Assembly (NCBI RefSeq): GCF_910594005.1
Contig: NC_057815.1
Span: forward strand, 79,221,552-79,285,551
Reading direction: 5' to 3'
DNA: 64,000 nucleotides
DNA from: Cervus elaphus
Taxonomy: Eukaryota > Chordata > Mammalia > Artiodactyla > Cervidae
Positions 1-11,439 of this stretch are shown here, piece by piece. The position numbers and the translations under genes were made by a program. The notes beneath the pieces were generated by a model. It saw nothing but the letters and a program-made list of their open reading frames with translations, made no database searches and was not told the DNA's origin. The stretch's first letter is position 1; each line of letters opens with the position of its first letter.

Positions 1-1835
1 AAAAAAGAAAGCTGGGAGAATGACATTTGTCTCCCCATCGCCCAGATGAGGAACCTTAACAATGGGAAAAGTCAGGTGTTCCCATGGCCAGACAGCCAGG
101 AGGTTGGAAGGTGGCAGATGACTGCTCTAAGTGTAGAAAGTGGTTGAGATGGGACGTCAGAGTCCCCTGTCCGTGTGAGTCCCAACCTTAGAGTCACCGG
201 CTGTGTGGCCTTGGGTGAGTTCCAGCATCTCTCAGAGCCTCACCAGACTTGAGCCAAATGGGAATACAACTGGCACCCACCCCGTTCATTTTGTGAGACG
301 TGAATCAGATTATGCACACAGAAAGCCCTTAGCAGAAAAACCAGCAAATGTTAGCCGTTGCTAGTTGGTGGCAGATCAGGGACTTGAATTTGAATCTGTC
401 TAGTACCAGCGCTGGATCTCCACTAGTACATGAACCTGTCTTAGGGTTTCCTGACCCAGCCGTCTCCCGCACCATTTTGAAGCAGCAAGATTTCCCACCC
501 CCAACCCCAAATACATTGAATCTTTGCCTGCCCCGCCCCCCGCAACTATTGGAAATGCACGTGCCTTCTTCCTGCACACCTCACACTCCTCATCGCCCCC
601 ATCCGCCCATCTGCTGCCCGGCTACGGAAGTGATACCCTGGGTGTGAGAGACAAAAAAAGAAGCCTTCCTGCAGAGCCTCCGCCCCCCGGGGGACTGGCA
701 GCTTCCCCGCCACTAGGTGTTAAGTCCCAGCTCTGCAGCAAACCTCCCGCAGGGACCCCAAGTTAGAACCGGCAGCAGATGCTGCCAGCCAGCTTCTGGT
801 TTTCTCCCTGGAATCAGACAGCACTGTCACAGATCCTCTCTCCCCATCTCAGATCTGGCGGAGCCGGCAGGCTTTGGCCAGCCCCAGGGTCTCATGATGC
901 CTGGGGAGTACTCAGAGTCCCACCCCTTCCCGGGCGCTGGCCCCTGGCCACATGGGATGCAAGACCACTGGTTCCTGGAGACCAGGGGCTATCCTTCAGA
1001 AACAGCCAGGATTCCCAACCACACGCGGCAGCCGTGTCCTTCATGATGTTTCCCTTCTCACTCCAGAGGGTAGGGCAGAGGAGGCCTCAAGAGGGGGTGC
1101 AAGTTCCAAGCAGCCAGAGACACAGAGGCCACTTCTCATGCTTTGGGGCGGGGGGGTGCAGTTAGTGGGCACTGGGAGAAGGAGAAGGCACCCCATGCCC
1201 TCCTCACACCAAGGGGCTCCTTCAGCCCCCGTCTCACTCCCACCCTCACGGGGAGTCCGAGGACCCGGGTGCAGGGCAGACTCACTGCACCCTCTGTCCA
1301 GGGCAGAACATTGAACACAGCCAAGTGTCCCCGCCAAGGAAGTGCGGCTGGCCAACCAAGCAGGTGGTCCTGGGTCTGGAAGACGGGAGTGGCAAGGCCC
1401 GGACGACGTGCTCGGGTTCCCTGACCGTGTCTGGCTGCAGGGGAAGAGGTGTGCGTGTGTGTGCGTGCGTGGAGGAAATTTTGCCAGCCACGCCAGACTG
1501 GCCCCTGGGATCTCAAATCCTGGACTCAGCTCCAACCCTGCGCCCTCCCCTATCCTTCCCCCTTGCTACAAACCCAAACAGAGAGAGCTGGATAGACTCT
1601 GCTTCGACAGAGCTGAAAGGAAATCTTCATGAATTTCCAAACTAGAATGAGAGCTGGAAGCTTCCCAACAGCAGTGAACACCCCCAGCATTCTGACAAGT
1701 GTCCTTATCTCCAGCTGGGGGAGAAAGCAGGGAGGGGTGCTTCTGAAAAGCAGTGGGTCTTTTTTTTTTTAAATCTTTCCTCTTGGCTGGGGGCAAGGAG
1801 GACTAGAGAAAGAATTCCAATAGCTCCTTTTTCTT

Positions 1836-1936
1836 CTTTCTTTTTTTTGGCCATGCTCCACGACTTACAGGATCTTAGCTGCCTGACCAGGAATTGACCC
1901 ACACTCTCAGCAGTGAAAGCCTGGAGTCCTAACCAC
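1836..1936 (-). mobile_element. CHR-type tRNA-derived SINE, short form
   Basis: Reads, in reverse, as the cetartiodactyl CHR/tRNA-Glu type SINE. It starts with a T-run followed by ggccatg, then a degenerate B-box region (gaccaggaattgaccc) and ends near cctaaccactg. The A-rich tail lies at the low-coordinate end, so the element is on the minus strand. Confidence 0.65.
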
Positions 1937-1948
1937 TGATGCATGCGT

Positions 1949-2171
1949 GTGTGGGCAAGTCACTTCAGGCACATCTGACTCTGTGTGACCCTGTGGACTG
2001 TAGCCCCCCCAGGTTCCTCTGTCCAGGGGATTCTCCAGGCAAGAATACTGGAGTGGGTGGCCAAGCTCTCCTCCAGGGGATCTTCCCAACCCAGAGATTG
2101 AACCCATGTCTCTTATGTCTCCTGTATTGGCAAGCAGGCTCTTTAACCATTAGCGCCAGCTGGGAAGCCCC
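1949..2171 (-). mobile_element. Bov-A2/Bov-tA SINE
   Basis: Near full-length ruminant SINE in reverse orientation, from the tctgactctgtgtgaccctg block to the tRNA-like head ending in gctgggaagcccc. It includes the conserved blocks ggggatcttcccaacccaga and caagaatactggagtggg. It abuts a CHR SINE on its left side. Confidence 0.9.
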
Positions 2172-2189
2172 TGGAAGCCAGACCAGGTC

Positions 2190-2400
2190 CTAATCTCAGT
2201 TCAGACTTTTCCTAGCTGTTTGACAAGTTCTTCAGGTTTTCCAAGCTGAGCTTCCCTCATTTGGAAATAACAGGAGTACCTACAACCATGCTGTTGTTGC
2301 TGATTTATTATTTAAGGATTAAATGAGATAGTTACTGTATGTGAGGCATTTATCAAAGTGCCTGGCACACATTAACAACGAATGGCAGCCAACACTGTCG
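2190..2400 (+). repeat. MIR-like ancient SINE
   Basis: Diverged MIR signature in sense orientation: a 'tagctgtttgacaagtt' core, then ggattaaatgagatag and a tail resembling agtgcctggcacac. Edges are approximate. Confidence 0.6.
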
Positions 2401-2724
2401 TTTCTCAAGTCTTGTCTGAATCTGAGACACAAATTTGGCAAAAGAATCACAGGTGACAGCTCAGGTTCTGACCCACTGCTCCAGGTCTCCTAAGAGCCTC
2501 TTTACATCATTGGCTAAAGCTCTGAAGCCTTTAGGCCCAGGAGCCTAGACAGGGAAGGCAGAACAAAAGCCTGGATGATGACAGGGGAATGACCCACACA
2601 CCAGACCGGGAGCAGGAAGGACGCTGATGCCGTCCGTGTGATCTGGTTCATCCTACCCGGACCTGCTCAGCCCTCCGACAGGCACCTGGAGTGAGGACCT
2701 CAAGGGCCTCTCACTTCAAGAAGC

Positions 2725-2945
2725 GGCTTAGTACAGAGGAAGAGGGACTGGACTCGGGCCCAGCATCTGAACTGGCATCTTGGCTCTGCCCCTGAGCAGC
2801 TGCAGGACAGCAAGTGGGAAAGAGACTCTGCCTCTCTGTGCCTCGATGCCCTTTCCTGTAAAAGGCTGTGATGAGGATGAATGGTTCGTACGTGAAGGTA
2901 CTCAGAGCAATGTCTGGTTCATGGTAAGTGCTAAGTGATAGCTTT
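2725..2945 (+). repeat. MIR-like ancient SINE
   Basis: A second sense-strand MIR-like copy, recognisable by the phrase order 'ggctctgcccctgagcagctg', 'tctctgtgcctc' and 'gatgaggatgaatgg'. Heavily diverged, edges approximate. Confidence 0.5.
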
Positions 2946-3024
2946 TACCAGAGGCTCACATCTTCATTAGGTCTCTAGAAATGACTTCATGGCTCACCCT
3001 GTGATTCTGCCTATAATTCCAATC

Positions 3025-3165
3025 AATCTAATACCTGACAATGGTTGCTTGAGTGTGTGTCTCCTCCATGACGCAGTTCCGTGAAAGCAGGGATCTTTGT
3101 CTGTCTTGCTCACCTTTATATGCATGAAATATGTGCTTAATTAATTATTAACTGAATGAATGACT
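3025..3165 (+). repeat. L2-like LINE 3' end
   Basis: Short stretch ending in the L2-typical pattern of a 'gggatctttgtctgtcttgctcacc' block followed by a terminal 'actgaatgaatga'. Only the 3' end survives. Confidence 0.4.
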
Positions 3166-3499
3166 CTGCCAAATTAAATCAAGCCTTTTCCTGCCCAATC
3201 AAACCATTTTTGAAGCCTCCTCCCAATTCTGTACCAAATGGTCTACCCATTCAGTTGAAGCAGTTGTCCACCAAAAATACCATCTACCGCTTTGTTGCAA
3301 AACGGTTTTTCTCCCCTAGATTCATCACAGTCTTCACAAAAAAAGCATACACTGAGATAACCCTGACGATCCAATTCAAAAGTTGAGGACTGGGCTAGAG
3401 CAGCATAAAAAATTAGACAGCTAAATATTTTCTTTTTTTTCTGTGCTTCAGTTTGGTTGACTTTTACCAACCTGTATTTAAATTTCCTGATCCTGTCTT

Positions 3500-3880
3500 C
3501 CATTGTGATCAATCAGCTGTTAACCCCCTCTGATTATTTTTAAATTTCAAATATTATAATGTGTTCAGTTCTGGGATTTCCTTTTGGTTCTTATTAATGC
3601 TTTCTAAATCTATTCTCAATTTTCTCATCTATTCATCCATTATAATTAATTACCTTTTCCTGTAGATCCTTTAATATATTCATTTTAAAATTATTTAAAA
3701 CTCGTCTGAAAATTCTAATATTTGATCCCATGTGGTTTGTTTCTCTCGACTGATCTTTCTCTTGACTATTGGTCCTATTCTCTTCTTGCTTATTCACAAC
3801 AGAAAAGACATATTTTCTTTTGATTGGTAGTATCTTTTCCTTTATTAGGCAGGTAGAATGAAGTACTGATCAATTTGATC
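3500..3880 (-). repeat. Old L1 (L1M-type) fragment
   Basis: AT-rich sequence with the phrases 'cagttctgggatttccttttggttctt' and 'ggtttgtttctctcgactgatc', which resemble the reverse strand of old mammalian L1. No open frame remains. The call rests on wording similarity only. Confidence 0.35.
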
Positions 3881-4671
3881 AAATCAGGAAGTAAGCTGGT
3901 TTGGGGCAGGACTGAGGCTATAATCCCTCTAGAAGCATCTTGAAAGTCAAGCAGTGGGAACCTTAGAAAATTTATTTTTGATTTTCAACACTCCCCCTGC
4001 CCATCTTCCTGCATTTCCATGACTGTAAGGTCAGGAATCTTTGAGCCTGTGAGACCATGAGACCCTGAGATGACAAATTTTTGAAGCTGGAAAATGACAA
4101 CAACATTCCAAGATCTTCGGCTTTCTAGCCTCACCCCCAGCCTCTGCTTGCTCAGCAAAATTTCACTAACGAGAATTCTCAGTGGATAGGGTAATCTTTG
4201 GTTGGGGATCTTTTTTAGACGTAAGTTCAATAGGCCAGCCCACAGGTTCATCCCAAATCTGCCTGGCTCCTCCTCCTTCTCAGGCAGGCCTTCACCTGCC
4301 CTGCCCTGACCTCAGTAGCTGGCCTCAGGTAAGACATATTCTGGATCACTTGCTCTCCTAGGAAGAGCTCTTTCCTATGGAGTTTAGATTCTTTTAGATT
4401 CTGTGTTCACAGATGTGTGATGGCTTTAAAGTAAATTCTGAATTTTCTTTGATTTTCAGAGTGATTTCTTGCTGTTTGAACAGGAAGGAGGCCTTTTTCA
4501 TGTCCCTCTCCACCCAAACCAGAAGTTGAGCAATAACCAATGAGTTCTTTAATAACATAATATCTTCTGCAAAAGGTCAAACATTAATTCTCTGAATCAA
4601 GAACCTCAGCACATAAAGTATGAAATGCTATTCACCACACATACAATACTTGTCCTGGAAAGTAGCCTCCT

Positions 4672-4887
4672 CATGTGCTTGTGTTTAGTTGTGTCCGACT
4701 CTTTGCGACCCATGGACTGCAGCCCGCCAGGCTCCTCCATCCACAGAATTCTCTGGGCAAGAAACTGGAGTGGGCTGCCATTTCCTACTCCAGAGGATCT
4801 TCCCGACCCAGGGATCAAGCCCATATCTCTTGCATCTCCTGCATTGGCAGATGGATTCTTTACCACTGGGGCCACCTGGGAAGCCCT
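4672..4887 (-). mobile_element. Bov-A2/Bov-tA SINE
   Basis: Full-length reverse-orientation copy, from gttgtgtccgactctttgcg to ggggccacctgggaagccc. The open frames seen on both strands here come from the SINE, not from a gene. Confidence 0.92.
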
Positions 4888-5021
4888 AATCTCCTCATGG
4901 CCAGTGTATATCCTCTTGTTTCTTAGGGAGTTCTGTTTTATTATTTTTCCTCTGTGGCCCCACATTGATTTCCTTCCCAACAAAGAAAAGAGAAAGGGCA
5001 CCCTTCAAGGCTCTGATTAAG

Positions 5022-5305
5022 TAATAATACGAATAGCAGCTACATTTATCAAGCACTTACTATGTACCAGACTCCCTATTAAGGAATTTCATAGATAGCA
5101 CTTCATTTAACCCTCTCATTAATCCCTCGTTAAATCCTCTGAAGGGGCACTGTTATTTCCCCCATTTTGTAAATGAGGAAGCTGAGATTTACAAAGATTG
5201 GGTAACGTTGCTAAAGTCACAGAAGGAGTCATGCAACAGATGAAAATCCAGGTCCTACAGATTAAAAGCCTGGTTTCAAGCCCAGCTATTAACCACCACA
5301 TAATA
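5022..5305 (-). repeat. MIR-like ancient SINE
   Basis: Reverse-strand MIR: 'caagcacttactatgtacca', then 'cccccattttgtaaatgagga', 'agctgagatttacaaag', and a trailing 'ggtttcaagcccagc'. One of the better preserved MIR copies in the window. Confidence 0.65.
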
Positions 5306-5443
5306 CCATCCTCAATTTGTACCTAGTTGAGCACTGTTCCTTTCCTGGAGGTGTCAGGACACAAAAGCCCAGACTTCCATGAGCCGGTTTACTGTAACTC
5401 CACCCAGGCGACTATTCTTCCCCAGCAGTACAGCTCCAGAGAT

Positions 5444-5515
5444 TAGTAAATCAGTGGATTTACTAGGGTTACGCCATAAAAAAATTAGGGTTAGGGTTAG
5501 TAAATCCACTGATTT
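5444..5515. repeat. Perfect inverted repeat enclosing telomere-like motif
   Basis: The arm at 5448-5465 (aaatcagtggatttacta) is the exact reverse complement of 5498-5515, with a 32-base loop. The loop contains two TTAGGG units followed by TTAG (5485-5500), whose last bases run into the second arm. The first arm is itself nearly palindromic (agtaaat...atttact). Confidence 0.85.
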
Positions 5516-5540
5516 GTGGGCGCACAGATTTGTGGGCCTT

Positions 5541-5681
5541 TTCTCTCCCTCCCCCTCCTTCCCTCCTTCCTTCTTTCTCTTTCTCTCTCTCTTTTCCTCC
5601 CTCCTTCTCTCCCTCTCTCTCCTTTTCTCCTTCTCTTCCTGTCTCCCTCCCTCTCTCCTTCTCTCTCTCCTTCTCATTTAC
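5541..5681. repeat. Polypyrimidine tract (CT/CCT-rich)
   Basis: About 140 bases almost entirely C and T on the plus strand (ccctcc, ccttcc and ctct units, with a few G interruptions). The minus strand therefore gives a spurious Arg/Glu/Lys-rich open frame (5354-5677). It is low-complexity DNA, possibly triplex-forming. Confidence 0.9.
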
Positions 5682-5933
5682 TGTCAGTCATTCCTGGCTG
5701 TGACTCAAGGACCAGCCAGCACAAATCATGCTCCTCTCTAATATTCCAACCCCACATTTTTGGTCAACACTGATGGCCTGTTCCTCTGCTCCTCTGTGTC
5801 TATCTACAATATGACTAAGGAAATAAAAAGTATTATGGGCCTATTAAACTCTCCCCATAAACCCTCTCTCATCTCCTAACCTTCCTACCTCCCCGAGACC
5901 CCTCGGGGCCTGAAGTGTTGGCATCACTTTAGC

Positions 5934-5975
5934 GCTACCTAGAAGCTACCTAGAAGCTACCTAGAAGCTACCTAT
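5934..5975. repeat. 11-bp tandem repeat, about 3.7 copies
   Basis: Unit gctacctagaa repeated head to tail starting at 5934, 5945 and 5956, with a partial fourth copy (gctacctat) from 5967. The complete units are identical, which suggests recent expansion. Confidence 0.9.
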
Positions 5976-7434
5976 CCGGGAGGCTCTTGGGCACTCTCCT
6001 GCTCATCTCATTTAGTGGCTTAGGAACTTGGTCTGAAGGCCAAGTTAAATAAACTTCACTCTGGAAGTCTGCAGAGTGGTTCCACTTAAGAACTCAACTT
6101 TCCAGTTTAAGAAGCTTTGAAAGGACGCCTTGATTTTAACTTTAGAGATCAGTGCCTCTCATTGCCAGCGCCAGATCACAGTTCCTAAATATCATTCCCC
6201 ACAAAAGGAACCAGGATTGGAGAAATAGCTGGTTCCAGGATTTGTACATAAACAATCAAGGTGAGCTTGAAATACTGAGGGGATGGGGGCAATGCCAAGA
6301 AGCAAGGAAGTGCTCACAGAATGATTCAGTGAACTCATCTTAAAGGGACTCTGGCGGCCAATTCTGGGATAATTTAAGCACCAAAAAAGGATAATAAGAT
6401 TAAGGGGGAAAAAAATGAAAATTCATGAGCTCACAGTACAGAAGAGAGAGAAGACAAATGTGGGAAAATTATAATAACAGGTGAATCCAGGTAAAGAATG
6501 AATGTAGTATCCTTTCAACTCTATGTATTTAAAACTTATCAAAATAAAAAGTTGAAGAAAGAAGAAATCATTCCTCTGAATATTCTACAATTACTAAAGC
6601 AATCTTTCCTGGCCAGGAAAATGTGAAAAAAGTTTTCCCCTGGGTTCAGTGACCTCCAGCCTTTCTCCAGTTCTCTTGCTTAATGTAACTTGTCAATGGT
6701 TATGAATGAATCGATCACATAATGGATGTTAAGACCGTAAAGAGTTGGGTTAAAACCATCTGTGACGAGCATTGTCAAGGATAGTGAGCAAATAAAGGTG
6801 CTACCACGTCTGCTGAGTACTGAAAGGTCTATAATTAAAATATAAACAAGTGTGATCCTTTCTGGCATTTGCCTGGCACTCCTTTCTTCTAAGGTTCTAT
6901 ATGGCACTCAGGAAAAAGTGCCAGGGCTCCACAATAGGTGTTTAGCAAGAAGCCCTCCTCCTCCAGAATTAAACGATCGGAAAGGATCACTTGGGCGCCA
7001 TCTACTGGGCAAATGCTTGCACTGCCACATGGCTCCAGGACTGTGCCCCAGCCTGCACAGACCACCCAAGTGTTCAGCTGCCCCTTCATAGAGGCAGGCA
7101 GCAGCCTGCCCAGCACCAGGCAGACAGTCAACAAACACTGAAATGAATGCCTTCCGCCTGTGAATTCCCCTTACATTTATTTAGTACGAGCTGTAGGTGA
7201 TGCGAACCCAATAACATCATATTGATGTCTTCTTACGGTCAAGTCCTGTTTCCACGAATGTATTGTAAACCCACGGAGGGTTCCCTGTTTCCCCTGGTGA
7301 GCTGCCTAGTGAGCCGTAAGAAATGCTCTCTTTGTGTATGTGGCTGTGATCAGGTAAACATACGCTGTATGGAATGAGGCTTCCACCATGGAATTGAACA
7401 AGCTTAACTGAACCAACACAGAATGGAATAGGAG

Positions 7435-7565
7435 TGTGATCATTGCTTTGTCCTTTTCATAGCATTGACCATGTTCTTTTTGTCTCTCTTCTCTGAATTT
7501 CAGGTTCTAAAATGGCAGTGACTACATCTGTCTTGCTCATCATTGCACATAGAAGCATTCTTTCG
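7435..7565 (+). repeat. L2-like LINE 3' end
   Basis: Contains the L2-like order 'catagcattgaccatgtt' and 'agtgactacatctgtcttgctcatcattgc'. Very diverged; weak call. Confidence 0.35.
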
Positions 7566-7599
7566 AGAAACATTTTTTGGAATGCATTGTTGTTTGTTC

Positions 7600-7668
7600 T
7601 TCAGCTGCTAAGTTGTGTCCAGCTCTTAGCAGCCCTGTGAGCTGCAGCACGCCAGGTTTCTCTGTCCT
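7600..7668 (-). mobile_element. BovB/Bov-A 3'-end fragment
   Basis: Short reverse-strand fragment with 'gctaagttgtgtccagctct' and 'gctgcagcacgccaggttt', matching the shared 3' end of BovB and Bov-A elements. It stops after ctctgtcct. Confidence 0.65.
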
Positions 7669-8039
7669 TCAATATTTTTGAATGGATGGGTAGATTTATT
7701 CATTACTTCCTCTTAATGAATGGGGGCATGCGTGCTCCACGTTGCCTGCCTCATGGTGGTGACCCATTGCCCTGAGCCAATTCTGCTGTCCTTGAGCAAG
7801 TTTGATCCTACACCTGGACACCATCACCAATCCAGACCAAACAATCTTACACAGTCAGTGGTTAAACCGAGGCTAAACACAAGACTCAACCAACAGGTAC
7901 TATTTATTTGGACAGGATACATCTACAGGATTTCTTTGGGAAAACGCAGTCCTCTGTCTTTGACTTCCTGCATGCAAATATTCTTCCCCTTCTCTGCCCT
8001 GTCCTCTAAACAAACTCACTCACAGTGTTGAGGGTATTA

Positions 8040-8340
8040 TTCAGGAAACATTTGTATCCTTTCCTTTGAGATGGAATACACTCTCATACTTGGCTGATCT
8101 GTGGCTCAGCCATGTGACGTCCTTACAATATGAGTGAGTGTGATGAGAGCAGAGGCCATGAATGTGGCCGTGTGTTTGGCTTGACTGCCTGTGCTTCTGT
8201 GACCCACTCAAAGCAGATTATATCCCAACTGCCGCTGTGGTCTGAGCTCCGAGCTCCAGAGTTCAACCCAGGCCAACCCAGCTGACACCGGTTAAACCCC
8301 AGCCAACTCACAGACACATGATAGAGAAAGATACACATCT
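8040..8340 (+). repeat. Possible MaLR-like LTR remnant
   Basis: Weak resemblance to mammalian MaLR/MLT-type LTR text (agcagaggccatgaatgtgg, cagctgacaccggttaaacc). No clear LTR ends or duplications were found, so this is a low-confidence suggestion. Confidence 0.25.
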
Positions 8341-8649
8341 ATCCTTTTGAGGTTGACTCTTCTGCAGCAAAAACTGACCAGTACATATGAACACACTATC
8401 ACCACCACCCGTGAAAGCTTTAACTTAGAAATTCTACTCTCGGACCACATTACCTCTTTCATCTACATGTTCCGTGGCTTTATTACCACTAAGCCTGCTT
8501 TTCCATCTCATCGGCACCTCCAGTCTCTATTTTCTTTACCAGGTTCATTTTGGTTTTGTGTCCTGCCCACACTGGACCCCTGGACAGTCATATCTCTGCC
8601 AACTCTTAGGTCAACCACACGACTGCTTTTATTAGCCTCTGCTGGAGTT

Positions 8650-8738
8650 TGTGATGGACAGGGAGACCTGGCGTGCTGTGATTCATGGGGTCGCAAAGAG
8701 TCGGACACGACTGAGCGACTGAACTGAACTGAACTGAC
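8650..8738 (+). mobile_element. BovB LINE 3'-end fragment
   Basis: Sense-strand BovB terminus: 'gatggacagggagacctggcgtgctgtg', then 'gggtcgcaaagagtcggacacgactgagcg' and the terminal repeat of gaactgaactgaactga. Strongly 5'-truncated, as is usual for LINE insertions. Confidence 0.9.
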
Positions 8739-9908
8739 CCTGCTGCTGGTGAGCACCACCCACCTGTCCAGGCTGCATCACCTACACATTAGCTCCAGCT
8801 TCCACTGGGTCCTTGGCCATGCTTCGGCATGCTTTAACTTTTTGGTAGCTGGCGCATTTCCCTATTCATCAGGTGGCTCTCCCAAAATTTTGGTACTCTC
8901 AAGCCTCAGTTTCCCTTCTACTCTGCTATCATTAGAGACTTCCTATGCTGCTTTGCAGAGAAAACAGAGCTACGGAAGAGTTCATCAATAGGAGGTAGGT
9001 GAGAACAAGGGGTCTGAAATCACACAGGCCCCTAAATCACACAGACTTAGGTGTCTTAGGTATTTTCCTTACCCTTTGCCCTAGACTCGCGTGTTTTTGC
9101 TACATGTTTGATCAGGCAAGAAATACCAATAACACTCCATCCTCTATTTCTGTGGACTGGAAATATCATTCGTAAGAGTAAAATTTATGAGACTCTAAAA
9201 CCATCCTGATTGCTTCTAATTTAAATGGGGAATAGGTAAAATAGGCTTAACAAAATAATAACAGTTTATACATTGCTCCAGATCCTGCCTCTCAGAGTGA
9301 TATTCACCACTGGGTTGCTGCAAGGGGAATCTTAAACTGGGAGACAGTTTAGATTTCCACTCCATTTTCAAAGGATTATTGACACAGCGGGGAGCACTAA
9401 TAAAGAGTAAGCAATTCTTGGAGATCAAGCAGAACCCAAAAAGAATCCCTTTCCTGGGACAAGTGGCATGCTGACAATTTGATGTGGGTTCCAAGAATTG
9501 AACTCAGGATTCAAGAAGTTTTCCAGTAGGAATTCATATTTAAAATGCACTACAGACTTAGCATTTTTGAAGCCTTATTCACTGCCTGCTGACCAATGAC
9601 AGCATGCAGTTGCTTCTGGAATGGACATGAGGCATGCTTGTGTGTCGAGTGCCTTGGCTTCATTCAGGAGAGAGGGGAAGATTTAAGAGGAGACAGAAAC
9701 CTCCTGTGGCCAATTCCAAACAGATGTCCACAGTCCACACCCAGCAGAAGGAAACACATCTTTGTTTCTTATAGTCTTACCTAGAAAGCCTCCTGGTCAC
9801 AAGTTTTCCAGAACTCAAAGAGTCCAACAAGATAAACCTGAGTCCACAAGAAGGTGAGACTTTAAAGGAGCCTGCACTAGGGATGGAGCTAGGTCAGGGA
9901 CTACTCAC

Positions 9909-10037
9909 GCATGCAGTCTCCTCCGTACCAGCCCGCACGGCACTCTGCACAGTAGATGCCCTTCACGTAGAAGTCGTCCAGGGTACCCCCCCAGGAGCCG
10001 TTTCGGCACGTCTTGCAGTTTTCAAAGATGGTGCAAC
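9909..10037 (-). CDS. PAMR1: PAMR1 exon 3 (cysteine-rich / EGF-like module)
   Basis: PAMR1 is a secreted multidomain protein known for a serine-protease-like domain and a link to muscle regeneration. This 129-nt exon has an AG acceptor (complement of 10038-10040, after a pyrimidine-rich run) and a GTGAGT donor (complement of 9903-9908). It enters and leaves in phase 1, completing a Gly codon and starting an Arg codon. It encodes 42 full codons beginning CTIFENCKTC, with RNGSWGGTLDDFYVKG in the middle and ending GWYGGDCM. There are six cysteines, and the WYGGDC end resembles an EGF/laminin-type finish. The match to PAMR1 is from recalled mammalian protein text and is close to identical. The next exon should start the CUB domain. 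Confidence 0.95.
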
Positions 10038-10629
10038 CTGAAACATTTCCAAGCAGAAGGGTGTTCAATTAAGCACATGCAGGTTCTGATGGGCTGCACG
10101 AGAAACTGTGGACTTTGCCAGGATCTTGTCTCACCCAAGAGCATCTGGACTTAGAAAGGTGCCCCTAGGAACAAATGCTCATCCCTAGGAAGATGCTAGA
10201 GTCACCAGCATTCAGACTGAGGAGTTTCAGGGATGGTCTGAACCATCTTCCAGGTTAGCGGCTGATGGCTTGTTTTAAAAAAATTTAGCTTTTGGTCTTA
10301 ATTATGAACTTCAATTTTCAATAAAATACAATGCTATTTAAACTTATTTTTAATCATTATGTTTTACAAAGCAAATAATATTGATGAAAATACCTCCAAA
10401 TCGAAGACTGACAGCAAATGCTTATTATTACATTAAAACCAAACCTAAATTACATTGTTGTCTGTGCTGAAGGAGAAACCTCTTGCTGGTGGTAAATTTT
10501 TCACATTTTTTTACAAGGATGTCCTATCTCATGTATCATCAGTAACCTGAAAAGTATTATGAGATACTGAAAATATTTAGTAATAACCTTCCAGATTGAT
10601 TTCACATTTTGGTTTCAATTCATAATTTT

Positions 10630-10915
10630 TAAAAAAGTCAACATTGAGATAATTCAGATGCCATAAAATTTACTCTTTTAAAGTGTACAATTCAGTGGGT
10701 TTTAGCATATTTACAGAGTTGGGTAACCATCACCACTATCTAAATGTAGGATATTTCATCACCTCCCCCCCTCAAAGGACCCCATACCTATTAGCAGTCA
10801 CTCCCTTCCCCTGTCCCTGATCCCTGGCAACTAGTAATCTACCAGTCATTTCACATACATGGAAACATGCAACGCATGGCCTTTCTTGCCTGGCTTTTTT
10901 CATTAGTGGCTGATG
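10630..10915 (-). mobile_element. L1 3' end (older mammalian L1)
   Basis: Reverse strand of the L1 terminal region: 'taaagtgtacaattcagtgg', 'gggtaaccatcaccactatc' and 'cctggcaactagtaatctac', followed by 'ggcctttcttgcctggctt'. No coding capacity remains. Confidence 0.65.
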
Positions 10916-11439
10916 CTTTAATGCAAAATGAAACAACCTGTAGTGAAAGGCAGAATACATCAATACAGGGTATTTTTTTCTCTTTATAAAAGTATCACAT
11001 ATTGATTGTGTGATTAAGAAGATTTGAACACGCAAAAAGAATTCAATTGAAAACACCTAAAATTCCATTACCCAGAGAAAATCATCTGTAATACTCTCCC
11101 TCTGTATATACACAAACATTTTTAAAAAATTAGGCTTATATTATACATTGCACTTTCTGTTTTACTTTTTGATTTAATAAAAATAGTAAACACCTTCCCA
11201 TTCCATTAAATACCTTAAATGTCATATACTCCTATAGCCAGAGTGTGCTATTAATAGCCTTAGTGCCTATTAATGGGCTCACCTTGGAAGGTGTCAGGCT
11301 GCCCCCGGATCAGAAGACCACACCGGAGTGGACTGAGCAGACCTCAGTCAAGGGTTATTTTTAAAACATGGCCTCCTGAGAGGTGGGGGACATTGAGGAA
11401 AGGTAGAGATAATCCAACCCCACTTATTAAAACAGAGCA

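Larger units (their letters stand above)
1..9908 (-). other. PAMR1: PAMR1 intron 3 (partial)
   Basis: Non-coding sequence downstream of the exon 3 splice donor (GTGAGT, complement of 9903-9908). The next exon should encode the CUB domain; I looked for it on the minus strand and did not see it, so the intron runs off the left edge and is at least 9.9 kb. It contains the SINE, MIR and L1 copies listed separately. The stretches 1-1835, 5976-7430 and 8740-9908 hold no gene or repeat that I can name; their open frames are short and lack family resemblance. Confidence 0.85.

Noticed and set aside
4606..5020. 131-codon frames on both strands
   Set aside because: Both are translations of a Bov-A2 SINE and its flanks; the same peptide words recur at the other SINE copies in the window.
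5354..5677. 107-codon Arg/Glu/Lys-rich frame on the minus strand
   Set aside because: It is the translation of the polypyrimidine tract at 5541-5681; low complexity, no start or splice context.
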